A stretch of DNA of 64,000 nucleotides from an uncultured Myxococcales bacterium. GTDB lineage: Bacteria; Myxococcota_A; Polyangia; Polyangiales; Polyangiaceae. Of the stretch, positions 7,500 to 16,366 are shown piece after piece. The position numbers and the translations under genes are program-made. Every line of letters starts with the position of its first letter. Within the stretch, counting starts at the first letter, position 1. Under the pieces are notes generated by a model that saw only the letters and a list, made by a program, of their open reading frames with translations, did no database searches and was not told the origin of the DNA. The DNA lies in the NCBI GenBank assembly GCA_937872925.1, contig CALMUT010000322.1, positions 1 through 64,000 on the forward strand. Direction: 5' to 3'.

Positions 7500-8945
7500 A
7501 TGCCTGATAGTCCCGAGCCCGACCGCGTGCTGCTCGGCCGTTATCGACTCGAGGAACGCATCGACGAGGGCGGCATGGGCCAGATCTGGCGTGCGGAGCA
7601 CCTAGTGCTCGGCGCTCCCGTCGCGGTCAAGATCGTCGACAGAGACGTCAGCAGAGACGAAGAGGCGTTGGCGCGTTTCACCCGCGAAGCCCAAGCCGCT
7701 GCCCAGTTGCGCAGCCCGCACGTCGTGCAGATCTTCGACTACGGCATCGATGGAGGTCTCCCGTTCATCGTCATGGAGCTGCTCGAAGGCGAGACCTTGG
7801 CCAAGCGGTTGAAGCGAACCAAGCGCCTGAGCCCGCAAGACACCTCGCGATTCATCACCCACGTGGCGCGCGCCATATCTCGCGCGCACGAAGCCGGAAT
7901 CGTGCATCGCGATCTGAAACCAGAGAACGTCTTTTTGGTGCAAAACGAAGACGCTGCCGTGGCCAAGGTGCTCGATTTCGGAGTGGTGAAGATCGAGACC
8001 GCGGCGCTCGGGCCGAAGGGAGAACGCACGCGCACGGGTTCACTCTTAGGCACGCCGTTCTACATGAGCCCCGAACAGGCTCAGGGGAACAAGACCGTCG
8101 ATTTTCGCACGGACCTTTGGGCTCTGGGCGTCATGGCTTTCGAATGCATCACCGGAAAGCGCCCGTTCGAAAGCGAGGGCTTGGGCGATCTCGTGCTTTC
8201 GATTTGCATTCGGCCGATCCCGATCCCGTCAGAGCATGGGCCAGTGCCCTCGGGTTTCGACGAGTGGTTCAAGAAGGCAACTGAGCGCGACCCGGACGCG
8301 CGGTTTCAGTCCTCCCGCGAACTTGCGGAGACCCTGCGAGCGGTGCTGGAAGACGCCGGCGGAGATGTTCAAGTCACGGTTCCGGACTCTGAAGACGATT
8401 GGGGCGCGGCGCCCAAACAGCCCGCCCCGGCCCGCGGTGACGCTCGCACCGTGCGCGCTTCGGGGCCGCCCTGGGCGGACGAGCGCGGATCCTCTGAGGC
8501 GTCCGCAGAGCCCGTGCTCACCGGGGACACGATGGCGTCCGTCGTGCCCGTGCGACGCGGCCCGAAGCCCTGGGTCATTGCGACGGTCGCGGCGGCCGCG
8601 CTGGCCGCCGGGGGCATTGCCGGGATCGCAATGATGCAGAGCGACACATTGGAGACCGACCCCGGTGACACCCCGGTGACCCGGACGGCGCATGTGCCGG
8701 AGGCCGTCGTTGCGCCGCGAACGGCGCCTGGACAGTCTCCAGCGCCAGCGAATTCCGAGGATGCCGCATCGAGCCCGGCAACCGAAGATTCCGAGTCCCC
8801 GCCGCCGGACGCCGCACCGGCGCGCGACGCAGCTGTCGACGGGCTGAGCCCTGCCGCGCAGCACGCGGCTGCCGTCATGAAGGGCCTTGCGGAACGCGAT
8901 GCTGCGCCGGCAGAGCCGACGCCAGCGCCCAGTGCTACCCACTAG
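7500..8945 (+). CDS. transmembrane Ser/Thr protein kinase
   Basis: PknB-like eukaryotic-type kinase (481 aa). The kinase domain (about 14-285) is complete: Gly-rich loop DEGGMGQIW (22-30), Lys44 in VAVK, catalytic HRDLKPEN (Asp138), DFG (159-161) and the SPEQA counterpart of APE. An acidic/Ala-Pro linker and one membrane helix (about 357-379) follow, then a roughly 100-residue Pro/Ala-rich tail outside with no recognised sensor domain. It is predicted to sit in the inner membrane. Its stop overlaps by four bases the convergent pseudo-receiver gene. Confidence 0.95.
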   Translation: MPDSPEPDRVLLGRYRLEERIDEGGMGQIWRAEHLVLGAPVAVKIVDRDVSRDEEALARFTREAQAAAQLRSPHVVQIFDYGIDGGLPFIVMELLEGETLAKRLKRTKRLSPQDTSRFITHVARAISRAHEAGIVHRDLKPENVFLVQNEDAAVAKVLDFGVVKIETAALGPKGERTRTGSLLGTPFYMSPEQAQGNKTVDFRTDLWALGVMAFECITGKRPFESEGLGDLVLSICIRPIPIPSEHGPVPSGFDEWFKKATERDPDARFQSSRELAETLRAVLEDAGGDVQVTVPDSEDDWGAAPKQPAPARGDARTVRASGPPWADERGSSEASAEPVLTGDTMASVVPVRRGPKPWVIATVAAAALAAGGIAGIAMMQSDTLETDPGDTPVTRTAHVPEAVVAPRTAPGQSPAPANSEDAASSPATEDSESPPPDAAPARDAAVDGLSPAAQHAAAVMKGLAERDAAPAEPTPAPSATH

Positions 8946-9430
8946 GTGACAGCGTCCCGCTTCCTTCGAAACGCTGGCCCGGCGCGTTTTGCGGAGACGT
9001 ACTCCCCCGCAAGCCGCGCGAGATTCTCCGCGTTGAGCATGCGGCTGGAAAGCACGACTCCTTCTCCATCGCTCACGAACACTCGAAGCGTCTCACCCTG
9101 GGTTTGACCCAGCACCAAGAACGGCGTCGAGTTCCCTGCTTGCCGGACGCGCGCCAGGCTCTGCAGACTGCTCTCGCGGCCGAGCTGAGCGCTCGCTAGA
9201 ACCAATTCGAAGGGTCCGTGCATGCGCATTGCGTCCTCGAGTTGATCGCCAGGTTGCAGCGAGACGAGGTCGGCTTGCGTACCCGCGAGCGCGGATCGGA
9301 TCCGAGCTGCAAGCGTATCTTCGACGATGGCGATCAAGATCTTTGCGCGACGAACCATGGGATCTGTGAGCTTCTTGGCTACGGGCTTGCCCAGGGCCGC
9401 GGAAGGGTGGGCGGTGGTATCAAGACGCAT
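8942..9430 (-). CDS. response-regulator-like protein with a degenerate receiver domain
   Basis: A 162-aa protein. The ATG at 9430 is preceded by a strong GGAGG ribosome site about 8 bases upstream, which decides the start over a longer GTG frame and an internal ATG at 9358. Residues about 25-140 have receiver-like alternation: ILIAIVEDT with an acidic pair, then FELVLASAQLG where the phospho-accepting Asp of receivers is expected. That position is Ala/Ser here, so phosphorylation is unlikely. There is no output domain. It is convergent with the kinase gene. It may be a pseudo-receiver or a diverged signalling adaptor. Confidence 0.65.
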   Translation of the reverse strand: MRLDTTAHPSAALGKPVAKKLTDPMVRRAKILIAIVEDTLAARIRSALAGTQADLVSLQPGDQLEDAMRMHGPFELVLASAQLGRESSLQSLARVRQAGNSTPFLVLGQTQGETLRVFVSDGEGVVLSSRMLNAENLARLAGEYVSAKRAGPAFRRKRDAVT

Positions 9431-9608
9431 GCGGCCTCCGGGACTCCTCCAAGCAGATCCCGTGCCTCCCCGAATCGGCGCTAACTGCTCGGAATCATGC
9501 CGCCGCCCCTGGGGAACGCCCTGCGATGTTGCAAGGCTGAAAGCCCAGATCTGAAACGTGCTGTTCAGGGCCACCGGCTTGGCGCGCCCGTTCCGCTACA
9601 ATCTGCGA

Positions 9609-11048
9609 GTGCGTTTCGGACGGGGACTCAGCTTCTGCGCGGCGCTCGCCATCGCGTCTCCAGCGGCAGCCGCCGACACTTGGTCGACTCCGCATACGGG
9701 CATGAAGCGTCTGCATCGCCAGACCAGCAACCAGAACATCAATGCCCTGGTCGTCGATCTATGCGCCGCGGGCGTTTCATTGCGCGCGACGGCGGCCAGC
9801 GAGAAGGGGCAGAAGACCAGCGCCTTCGCCTCGAAGGTTGGTGCCCAGGCGGCGATCAATGGCGATTTCTTTGGGGGCGGCTATGCGCCTAACGGGCTGG
9901 CGGTGCATGCGGGGCAGTCATGGGGTGCAGCGGATCACGGCTACGTGGGCCCGTTGGCGTTTGGCGCAAACCGTGCGGACTTGATCGCGCACGAAGTCGT
10001 TGCGGCGCCGGAACCGTGGATGCAAGAGATCGTCAGTGGGCATCCGACGATTCTCTGGAAAGGCGCGCCCCGGAACAACAACGGCGATCCCTTGTGTTCT
10101 AACCGACACCCGCGCACGGTCGTCGGACTCTCGCAGGATCGACGCCAGCTTGTTCTTGCGGTTGTCGATGGCCGCGCACCGACGCGCATCGGCATGACTT
10201 GCGACGAGCTGACGGCGCTGATGCAAGAACTCGGCGCTCACGACGCCATGAATTTGGATGGTGGCGGCTCGAGCACGATGTGGCTCAGTGGCAGCGTGAT
10301 CAACATGCCCTCGGACGCGGGCGGCGAACGTACCGTGGGCAACCACCTCGCAGTGTTTGCAGTGGGTAGCGGGGCTGCGGCTTCGTGCCCCGTCCCGGCC
10401 TATCGCGCGGAGTTTGTGGCTACAGGAGGCTGGCCCGGAGCCCCCATGCAGCTGTCGCCTGGGCAGGTCGTGAGCGGCTACCTGGAACTCAAGAATACGG
10501 GTCAGGCCAGCTGGACCCCGGGCGTGACCAAGCTGGGCACGACAGAGCCGCGGGATCGCGAGAGCCCCGTAGCGACCTCGAACTGGCTCAATCCGGGGCG
10601 TGCGGCCACCGTGAAGCAACTGGTCGCGCCCGGTGAGACAGCGCGCTTTGAGTTCGAGGTACGCGCTCCGGACACGCCCGGAGTCTATCTCGAGCATTTC
10701 GGACTGGTGGAGGAGGCAGTGAGCTGGTTTGCGGACTCTGGCGGACCGCCGGACTCGGCCCTCTCCCTCTCCGTGGAGAGCTTGGTGGGTACAGGGGGCG
10801 CGTTTTCAGGTGGCACAGGGGGAATCAATGCCGGGGGATGGGGCGCATCGAGTGGACTGGGCGGCACGGGCGCTTCGCCGAAACAAAACTCAAAGACGAT
10901 CGCCAGCGGCGAAGAGGGATGTGGCTGCCGAGCGATCGGCGCGCCCGCTCGCAGCCCAGGCGCGTGGGCGATCGTCGCCCTGACGATTTTGGGGCGATGG
11001 CGACGCGCGCGCGGTGTAAAGCGCTCAACCCGGGAGGATGCCGCCTAG
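9609..11048 (+). CDS. secreted phosphodiester-glycosidase-family protein with MYXO-CTERM-like tail
   Basis: About 479 aa. The signal peptide (FCAALAIASPAAAA) suits a GTG start at 9609; a GTG at 9558 would add 17 residues. Residues about 35-260 match the NAGPA/DUF2233 phosphodiester glycosidase fold: AINGDFFGGGYAPNG, HPRTVVGL, and AMNLDGGGSSTMW. Residues about 270-390 resemble an NBR1-type Ig-like module (LKNTGQASW, VAPGETARFEF). A Gly-rich linker then leads to GCGCRAIG, a hydrophobic helix and basic RWRRARG, the layout of MYXO-CTERM surface-sorting signals. Predicted to be anchored at the cell surface; the substrate is unknown. Confidence 0.88.
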   Translation: MRFGRGLSFCAALAIASPAAAADTWSTPHTGMKRLHRQTSNQNINALVVDLCAAGVSLRATAASEKGQKTSAFASKVGAQAAINGDFFGGGYAPNGLAVHAGQSWGAADHGYVGPLAFGANRADLIAHEVVAAPEPWMQEIVSGHPTILWKGAPRNNNGDPLCSNRHPRTVVGLSQDRRQLVLAVVDGRAPTRIGMTCDELTALMQELGAHDAMNLDGGGSSTMWLSGSVINMPSDAGGERTVGNHLAVFAVGSGAAASCPVPAYRAEFVATGGWPGAPMQLSPGQVVSGYLELKNTGQASWTPGVTKLGTTEPRDRESPVATSNWLNPGRAATVKQLVAPGETARFEFEVRAPDTPGVYLEHFGLVEEAVSWFADSGGPPDSALSLSVESLVGTGGAFSGGTGGINAGGWGASSGLGGTGASPKQNSKTIASGEEGCGCRAIGAPARSPGAWAIVALTILGRWRRARGVKRSTREDAA

Positions 11049-12623
11049 AGCGGGGGCTTCCGGTGGCCCAGCGTCTGCAAGATCGATCTGGGCTTTCTGC
11101 AACTTGCCCGCCAGGTCGACGTTCACGGACTGCCAGCGTGTGTAGGCGTCCAGCACCCAAATGCCGCTTTCGCGCGTCCCATTGCCGCTCCAACCGTTGC
11201 CCCCGAAGGGCAAGTGCGCTTCCGCGCCGGTCGTTGAGTTGTTGATGCTGGTCATGCCGGCCCGGATCTCCTGTTTGAAACGCAGCATGGCGCCTGCGTC
11301 GCGCGTGTAGATCGCGCTCGAAAGCCCGTAGGGTGTTCCGTTGGCCGCAGCGATAGCTTCGTCGAGGCCGTCGACTTCGACGAGATTCACCGTGGGGCCG
11401 AAACACTCCTCTTGGAATACCCGCATCTCCGGCTTCACGCGGTCGAAGATACGTGGCGTCGCGTAGAGCCCGCGGGCGGCGTCGCCGGAGAACCCGGGTG
11501 GCTCCTCACCGGGGGCGACACGCTTGCCGTCGAGCAAGAGCTCCGCTCCGTCTTCGACACCCACGGCCCGTTGGGCGAGCCAGGTCTTCAGAAAGCGTTC
11601 ATTGATGAAGGGCCCGTAGTCGACACCCTCGTCCAGCGGTTCGCCGATCTTCAGCATTTTGGCGCGCTTCACCAATTGGTCTCGCACCGTGGGCAGCACA
11701 CGCTTGTCCACGATGATGTTGCCGCAACTCGTGCAGCGCTGCCCCGCAGTGCCGAACGAGGCCCACAGAGCGCCTTCGACGGCTAGCTCCAAGTCCGCGT
11801 CTGCCAAGATGACTAGCGGGTTCTTTCCGCCCAGCTCCAGGGACGGCACCTGCAAGTTACGACCACAGATTTCGCCGATCTTGCGTCCCACCTGCGTCGA
11901 GCCGGTGAAGCTGACCTTGTGTATCAGTCCGGCATCCACCATTTCGGAAAGGTATTCGCCGGCGCTCCCTGCTCCGCCGCCGTGCACCACACTCAGCACG
12001 CCAGCGGGCAGCCCCGCGCGTTGCCACAACTCTGTGAATAGCTCTGCCACGCCCGGCGCGTCGTCGCTTGGTTTCCACACAACCACGTTGCCCGAGAGCA
12101 GTGCGGGAATGATCTTCCACGAAGGCACCGCGATGGGGAAGTTGCCCGCGGTGATCACGCCGCAGACACCAATGGGTCGGCGATAGGTGAAGAGCTCCTT
12201 ATTGGGAAGCTCGCTGGGAACCGTCTGGCCATACAGCCGGCGACCTTCACTTTGGAAGAACTCCGCGGTGTCGATGGCTTCTTGCACGCTGCCGCGCGCC
12301 TCGCGCAGGGGCTTGCCCATTTCTCGAGAAACGAACCGTGAAAACGATTCTTTGGAGTCCGAGAGCAGGCGCGACAGCCGCCCAAGGACTTGAGCGCGTT
12401 GGGGCGATGGGATCGCGGACCAAGAGGCAAACGCGGCTTGTGCTCGCTCGCAGGCCTCGCGCACGTCTTCTCGCGTGGACTGCGGGGCGACGGTGACTAC
12501 GTCGTCGCGGTTGGACGGGCTTCGTCGCTCGTAGGTCTCCGCGCCGTCGCGGCTTTCGCCGCCAATGCGGTTTTGGGCGCACAGCGTTTCCGGGAGGCCG
12601 CCTGATTGATTCCTGGTTTGCAT
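11025..12623 (-). CDS. NAD(P)-dependent aldehyde dehydrogenase
   Basis: ALDH-superfamily enzyme (532 aa) oxidising an aldehyde to an acid in the cytoplasm. Catalytic Glu lies in LELGGKNP, the nucleophile Cys in GQRCTSCG, and the cofactor loop in FTGSTQVGRKI. The ATG at 12623 has GGAGGG directly upstream, ruling out the longer frame. The C-terminal block HLPFGGNGWSGNGTRESG is normal for ALDHs. The nearby divergent lysine-6-dehydrogenase-like gene suggests 2-aminoadipate semialdehyde as a substrate, but the sequence alone does not fix it. Its 3' end overlaps the convergent glycosidase gene by 24 bases. Confidence 0.93.
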   Translation of the reverse strand: MQTRNQSGGLPETLCAQNRIGGESRDGAETYERRSPSNRDDVVTVAPQSTREDVREACERAQAAFASWSAIPSPQRAQVLGRLSRLLSDSKESFSRFVSREMGKPLREARGSVQEAIDTAEFFQSEGRRLYGQTVPSELPNKELFTYRRPIGVCGVITAGNFPIAVPSWKIIPALLSGNVVVWKPSDDAPGVAELFTELWQRAGLPAGVLSVVHGGGAGSAGEYLSEMVDAGLIHKVSFTGSTQVGRKIGEICGRNLQVPSLELGGKNPLVILADADLELAVEGALWASFGTAGQRCTSCGNIIVDKRVLPTVRDQLVKRAKMLKIGEPLDEGVDYGPFINERFLKTWLAQRAVGVEDGAELLLDGKRVAPGEEPPGFSGDAARGLYATPRIFDRVKPEMRVFQEECFGPTVNLVEVDGLDEAIAAANGTPYGLSSAIYTRDAGAMLRFKQEIRAGMTSINNSTTGAEAHLPFGGNGWSGNGTRESGIWVLDAYTRWQSVNVDLAGKLQKAQIDLADAGPPEAPALGGILPG

Positions 12624-12788
12624 CGCCCTCCAATGCGTCGGCGGGCCGCGGCGATCAAGCCATGCGCGCTGGGCCTTGTTTTCACGGTCATTGGTCATGC
12701 CGGGGGCGCGGCGTCGTGGCAGCAGCGGGCGGACCGACCAAGCGCGCAAGACGGCCACGGCAACCAACCGCGTGGGTCTGAACTTGGC

Positions 12789-13532
12789 CTACAAGCGCGC
12801 GAGCAGCTTCTTGGCAAATAGGTAGGCGTCACCCGGCCAGCGCGCCGACACATAGCGGCCGTCTTCGACCACGAACGCGGCGGCGTCATCGTGACGCTTG
12901 CCGTGAGTAAAGAGCGTGATGGGTCCGCGCTGGAACTGACGTTTCGGGTCGTGCAGCGCGCCACGCACTTCGGAGCCCACGTAGGCCGGGTAGGTACGGT
13001 AGTAGCGGCCGTGCTTCCAGGCTGTCGACCAGTACGCCAGCCGCTCCATGTAGTCGGGCAAACAGGTGGTCCGCATCTCGTACAATGCGCTCTTTCCGGT
13101 ACTTGGAAGCCGCGTTCGGGCCAGCACGAGCACGCCGTGACAAATGGCAGCTACAGGCACGTTACGCTCCCAGATCGCGGCAACCACTTCCTGTAGCCGG
13201 TTGGAACCGAGGTACTGCCGCATGCCTTGTGCGTGACCGCCGGGCAGCAGCAGGGCATCCACCGTCTCTGGCTTGATGGCGGCCCAAGGCGTGGGTGCGT
13301 CGAGCTGGCCGCTCGCGACAAGCTCGGCATAGAACCTTGCCGGCTCAGGCTTGGCGCCGAGCTGTCCGAATACGACGCCTGTGAGTAGTAACGGATCGCA
13401 ACGCGCCGCAGCGCCCTGCTCCGTTGCAAACACAATGCGGTGTCCGGCTTCCGAGAGAAGCTTCCACGGCACAGCCACCTCCGTGACGTCGAAGTCCCGA
13501 TCCGGCAGGGGCATGAGCACCGTCTTTGGCAC
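12789..13532 (-). CDS. DJ-1/PfpI-family protein (class I glutamine-amidotransferase-like)
   Basis: A 247-aa cytoplasmic protein. The N-terminal PLPDRDFDVTEVAVPW is characteristic of a DJ-1/PfpI subgroup, and the nucleophile elbow is AAICHGVLVLA. The GTG at 13532 gives MPKTVLMPLP, matching the usual family start better than the internal ATG. Members act as chaperone-like, glyoxalase-like or hydrolase proteins; which applies is unknown. It is transcribed toward the ALDH gene with a 165-base gap and may be co-transcribed with it. Confidence 0.85.
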   Translation of the reverse strand: MPKTVLMPLPDRDFDVTEVAVPWKLLSEAGHRIVFATEQGAAARCDPLLLTGVVFGQLGAKPEPARFYAELVASGQLDAPTPWAAIKPETVDALLLPGGHAQGMRQYLGSNRLQEVVAAIWERNVPVAAICHGVLVLARTRLPSTGKSALYEMRTTCLPDYMERLAYWSTAWKHGRYYRTYPAYVGSEVRGALHDPKRQFQRGPITLFTHGKRHDDAAAFVVEDGRYVSARWPGDAYLFAKKLLARL

Positions 13533-13609
13533 CTATGGGGCGTAACGGAGACGTCGTGACAACTCAAGCTGCGCTTCAAAACCACTGCCACAAGCGCTAT
13601 GACCCGTAC

Positions 13610-14776
13610 ATGCGCGTACTAGTCTTGGGTGCGGGTCGAATGGGCAAGGCGGCTGCCTGGGACCTGGGGCGTCAGCCGGGCGTAGATGTGCTTGGCCTGG
13701 CGGATCGTGACCCAGGGGTGGTGCAAGGCGCCGCCGACGAAACCACCGCGCTGCTGGCGAAGACGCGCCGCAAGGGGGAAACGCCGAAACTGCAGACTGA
13801 AGTGTACGACTTGGACTCGGGGCGCGGACTCGTCGGCCTGCTGGAGCCCTGGGACGTGGTGTTGTCTAGCGCTGACTACAAATACAACGAGGCGCTGACG
13901 CGTGCGGCTATCGAGGCCAAGACCCACCTATGCGATCTGGGCGGCAATCTGTTTGTCGTCGAAAAGCAACTTGCCATGAGCAAGGACGCCGAACGGGCCG
14001 GCATCACGGTCGTGCCCGACTGCGGGCTCGCTCCCGGCATGGCGTGCCTGCTCGCCGCGTGGGGCGTGGACCGCATGGACAGCACGGACTCCGTCCGGAT
14101 CCGAGTGGGGGGACTTCCGGCGCATCCGAAGCCACCGCTGAACTACAAACTGGTGTTCAATCCCCGCGGCTTGACCAACGAATACCTGGAGCCAGCCGAG
14201 GCGCTGCGTGACGGCAACATCGTGCGTACCAAGAGCCTGACCGAGCCCGAGACCCTTGAGTTCCCATATCCCTTCGGCACTCTGGAGGCCTTCAACACCT
14301 CCGGGGGCGCGTCGACCTTGCCGCGCACTCTGAAGAATCGCGTTCGGAACTTGGACTACAAGACGATCCGTTACCCGGGGCATATGGCGATCTTTGCTGG
14401 TCTGCACGCCATCGGCCTGATGAGCGAGACGCCTGTTGATGGTGTCGTGCCGCGGGTGTTCACAGAGCAACTATTGGAGCGCGCGCTCACCGACGACGAC
14501 ACCGACGTTGTATTGGTACGCGTCAGCGTGGACGGCAAGAAGGCCGGGAAAAAGACCCGTCTGGTGTTCGAGGTGATCGACCGCCACGAACCCAAGACCG
14601 GGCATTCGGCGATGGCGCGCACGACCTCCTATCCCGCCGCAGCCGTGGCGTACATGCTGGGCGCCGGAGCGGTGGAAAAGCGCGGCGTGCTGCCCGGTGA
14701 GCTTGCGGTGCCCCTGGACGCATTCGTGCAGGCCATCCGCGCGCGCGGCATCGACGTCAGAGAGCGTTGGGAATGA
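13610..14776 (+). CDS. L-lysine 6-dehydrogenase-like saccharopine dehydrogenase family protein
   Basis: A 388-aa NAD(P)-binding oxidoreductase. The Rossmann start MRVLVLGAGRMG is at the chosen ATG. Blocks PDCGLAPGM, LEAFNTSGG, LDYKTIRYPGH and AMARTTSYP, spread over the full length, strongly resemble lysine 6-dehydrogenases, which deaminate the epsilon-amino group of lysine to give aminoadipate semialdehyde. Family membership is firm; substrate is inferred. The stop overlaps the next start (ATGA), so translation is probably coupled. Confidence 0.87.
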   Translation: MRVLVLGAGRMGKAAAWDLGRQPGVDVLGLADRDPGVVQGAADETTALLAKTRRKGETPKLQTEVYDLDSGRGLVGLLEPWDVVLSSADYKYNEALTRAAIEAKTHLCDLGGNLFVVEKQLAMSKDAERAGITVVPDCGLAPGMACLLAAWGVDRMDSTDSVRIRVGGLPAHPKPPLNYKLVFNPRGLTNEYLEPAEALRDGNIVRTKSLTEPETLEFPYPFGTLEAFNTSGGASTLPRTLKNRVRNLDYKTIRYPGHMAIFAGLHAIGLMSETPVDGVVPRVFTEQLLERALTDDDTDVVLVRVSVDGKKAGKKTRLVFEVIDRHEPKTGHSAMARTTSYPAAAVAYMLGAGAVEKRGVLPGELAVPLDAFVQAIRARGIDVRERWE

Positions 14777-15705
14777 AGCGAGCGGGAGTAGCGGCGTGGG
14801 GGTTGTGCGCGTTCGCGTGCGCGCAGGGCGCGCCGCCGCCTGGCGCGCAGCGGGTGTCACCCACGGCTTCCCAAGGGGCGGTTGCGGCCGCGGCGCCGAC
14901 AGCGCCAGGCCCCAAAGCGAAGAGCCGCGCTTCTGCTTCGCCACCCACGCCCGCGCCCACGCCGCCGGCGGCGCGGGCGGCGCCAGGCACCCAACCGCCC
15001 CAGCTCGTATGTCCCAATGAGATGGCGCTGGTGGTGCGGGCGCAAGGTGCGTACTGCGTGGATCGCTACGAGGCCACCATTGCTCTGCGCGCCGCCGACG
15101 GTCGCGAGACGCCTCATCCGGGCAACCAACGTGTGGATGGGCTCGAGTCTAAGATCGTCGCGCGCAGCGTTCCCGGCAAGAAACCCCAAGGCTACATCAG
15201 TGGCAAGCAAGCCGCCGTCGCCTGCGAACGAGCCGGCAAGCGCTTGTGCGAAAACGACGAATGGGTCACCGCTTGCCGCGGCTCGTCACGAAGCGTTTAT
15301 CCGTACGGAGACAAGCGCCGCAAAGACATCTGCAATGACCGCTTCCGCGTCTTAGACAAACACCCCGTCGTGCGCCTGTTCAAGAAACACGCGTCGCCGG
15401 ACGAAGACGAAATCAAGATGTGGCATCCGAGTTGGATGAACGACCCGCGCTTGCACGAGATGACCCACAGCGTGGTGCCCACCGGCGCATTCAAGCAGTG
15501 CACCAACGACTACGGCGTCTTCGACATGGTGGGCAACCTGCATGAGTGGGTCGCGGACCCCGACGGCGTGTTCTTTGGCGGGTACCTAATGGATACGTAC
15601 CAAAACGGCGAAGGCTGCGACTACCGCACCATCTTTCACCCCTTCGACTACCACGACTATTCGACGGGGTTCCGCTGCTGCGCGGATGCGAAGCCAAGCG
15701 GCTGA
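14773..15705 (+). CDS. lipoprotein with formylglycine-generating-enzyme (SUMF1) fold
   Basis: A 310-aa exported protein starting at an ATG inside the ATGA overlap with the preceding gene. The short signal ends near FACAQG, then comes a long Pro/Ala linker (about 20-75). The SUMF1/FGE-sulfatase-type fold follows: FCVDRYE-like YCVDRYEAT, RLCENDEW, YPYGD, YGVFDMVGNLHEWV and terminal GFRCC. I do not see the paired active-site Cys arrangement of true formylglycine-generating enzymes, so it is more likely a ligand-binding or structural variant. Coupling to a dehydrogenase is unusual. Confidence 0.83.
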   Translation: MKRAGVAAWGLCAFACAQGAPPPGAQRVSPTASQGAVAAAAPTAPGPKAKSRASASPPTPAPTPPAARAAPGTQPPQLVCPNEMALVVRAQGAYCVDRYEATIALRAADGRETPHPGNQRVDGLESKIVARSVPGKKPQGYISGKQAAVACERAGKRLCENDEWVTACRGSSRSVYPYGDKRRKDICNDRFRVLDKHPVVRLFKKHASPDEDEIKMWHPSWMNDPRLHEMTHSVVPTGAFKQCTNDYGVFDMVGNLHEWVADPDGVFFGGYLMDTYQNGEGCDYRTIFHPFDYHDYSTGFRCCADAKPSG

Positions 15706-15754
15706 GTGCTCTGTGATCGCGCAGCGCGTTGGCAGCCGTGGGTCCGTTGGCCCG

Positions 15755-16366
15755 TCATGCGCATTGACGCTGCGAGAGCCTGGATACGCAGGCGCGCCAC
15801 AAGCGTTGCAGCAGCTCGGTTGCCGGAAAGATCGCGAGCAACCCATAGGCGGGCGCCGCCACCGCGCCCAGGCCGAGAAACACCAGGAGACTGCTCAGCG
15901 GGCGCATCCATGTGGCGACGAGGGCACGCGTATCCTCGCGGGCGGCAAACTGCCCGGACATGACATGCGTCTTTGCTGGGACGCCATGAGCTTCGAGCAC
16001 GGCGGCAACGCGGTTGAGGACCGTGACGGCTTCGCAGTGGCTTGCGAGCCGCTGGCTGTGCTCGCCCGAGCTCCCAACGATCCGCAGAGTGTCGCCCGCA
16101 ACTTGGACGCGGAGCGCCGCATCAAGGCCTAGCGTTGCGACGCAATCGTAGCGACGCAGTCCACGGCAGCGAAGCAGGCGCAAACTTCCGTCCACGACCT
16201 GCACGGCGAAGATGTCATCCAGCGTTGCTCGGCAGAGCAGCGCTGCAAGCAGCACGAGCGGTACGTAACCCAGGCTCACCACGACTGCTGCAAACAGAAC
16301 GCTCGTCCAAGCGACCCACGACCGCTTGCGCAGCAAGACGACCTGGGGTTCAGTTGTTGACGCCAT
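15755..16366 (-). CDS. membrane protein, unknown function
   Basis: A 203-aa protein with two hydrophobic segments near the N-terminus (about 20-50: WTSVLFAAVVVSLGYVPLVL and the following stretch) and two near the C-terminus (about 155-185). A soluble middle domain of about 100 residues has beta-rich alternation and two Cys. The topology suggests a cytoplasmic domain between two helical hairpins, as in some PH-like membrane proteins, but I do not recognise a family. The start overlaps the end of the upstream small gene by 17 bases, pointing to an operon. Confidence 0.65.
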   Translation of the reverse strand: MASTTEPQVVLLRKRSWVAWTSVLFAAVVVSLGYVPLVLLAALLCRATLDDIFAVQVVDGSLRLLRCRGLRRYDCVATLGLDAALRVQVAGDTLRIVGSSGEHSQRLASHCEAVTVLNRVAAVLEAHGVPAKTHVMSGQFAAREDTRALVATWMRPLSSLLVFLGLGAVAAPAYGLLAIFPATELLQRLWRACVSRLSQRQCA

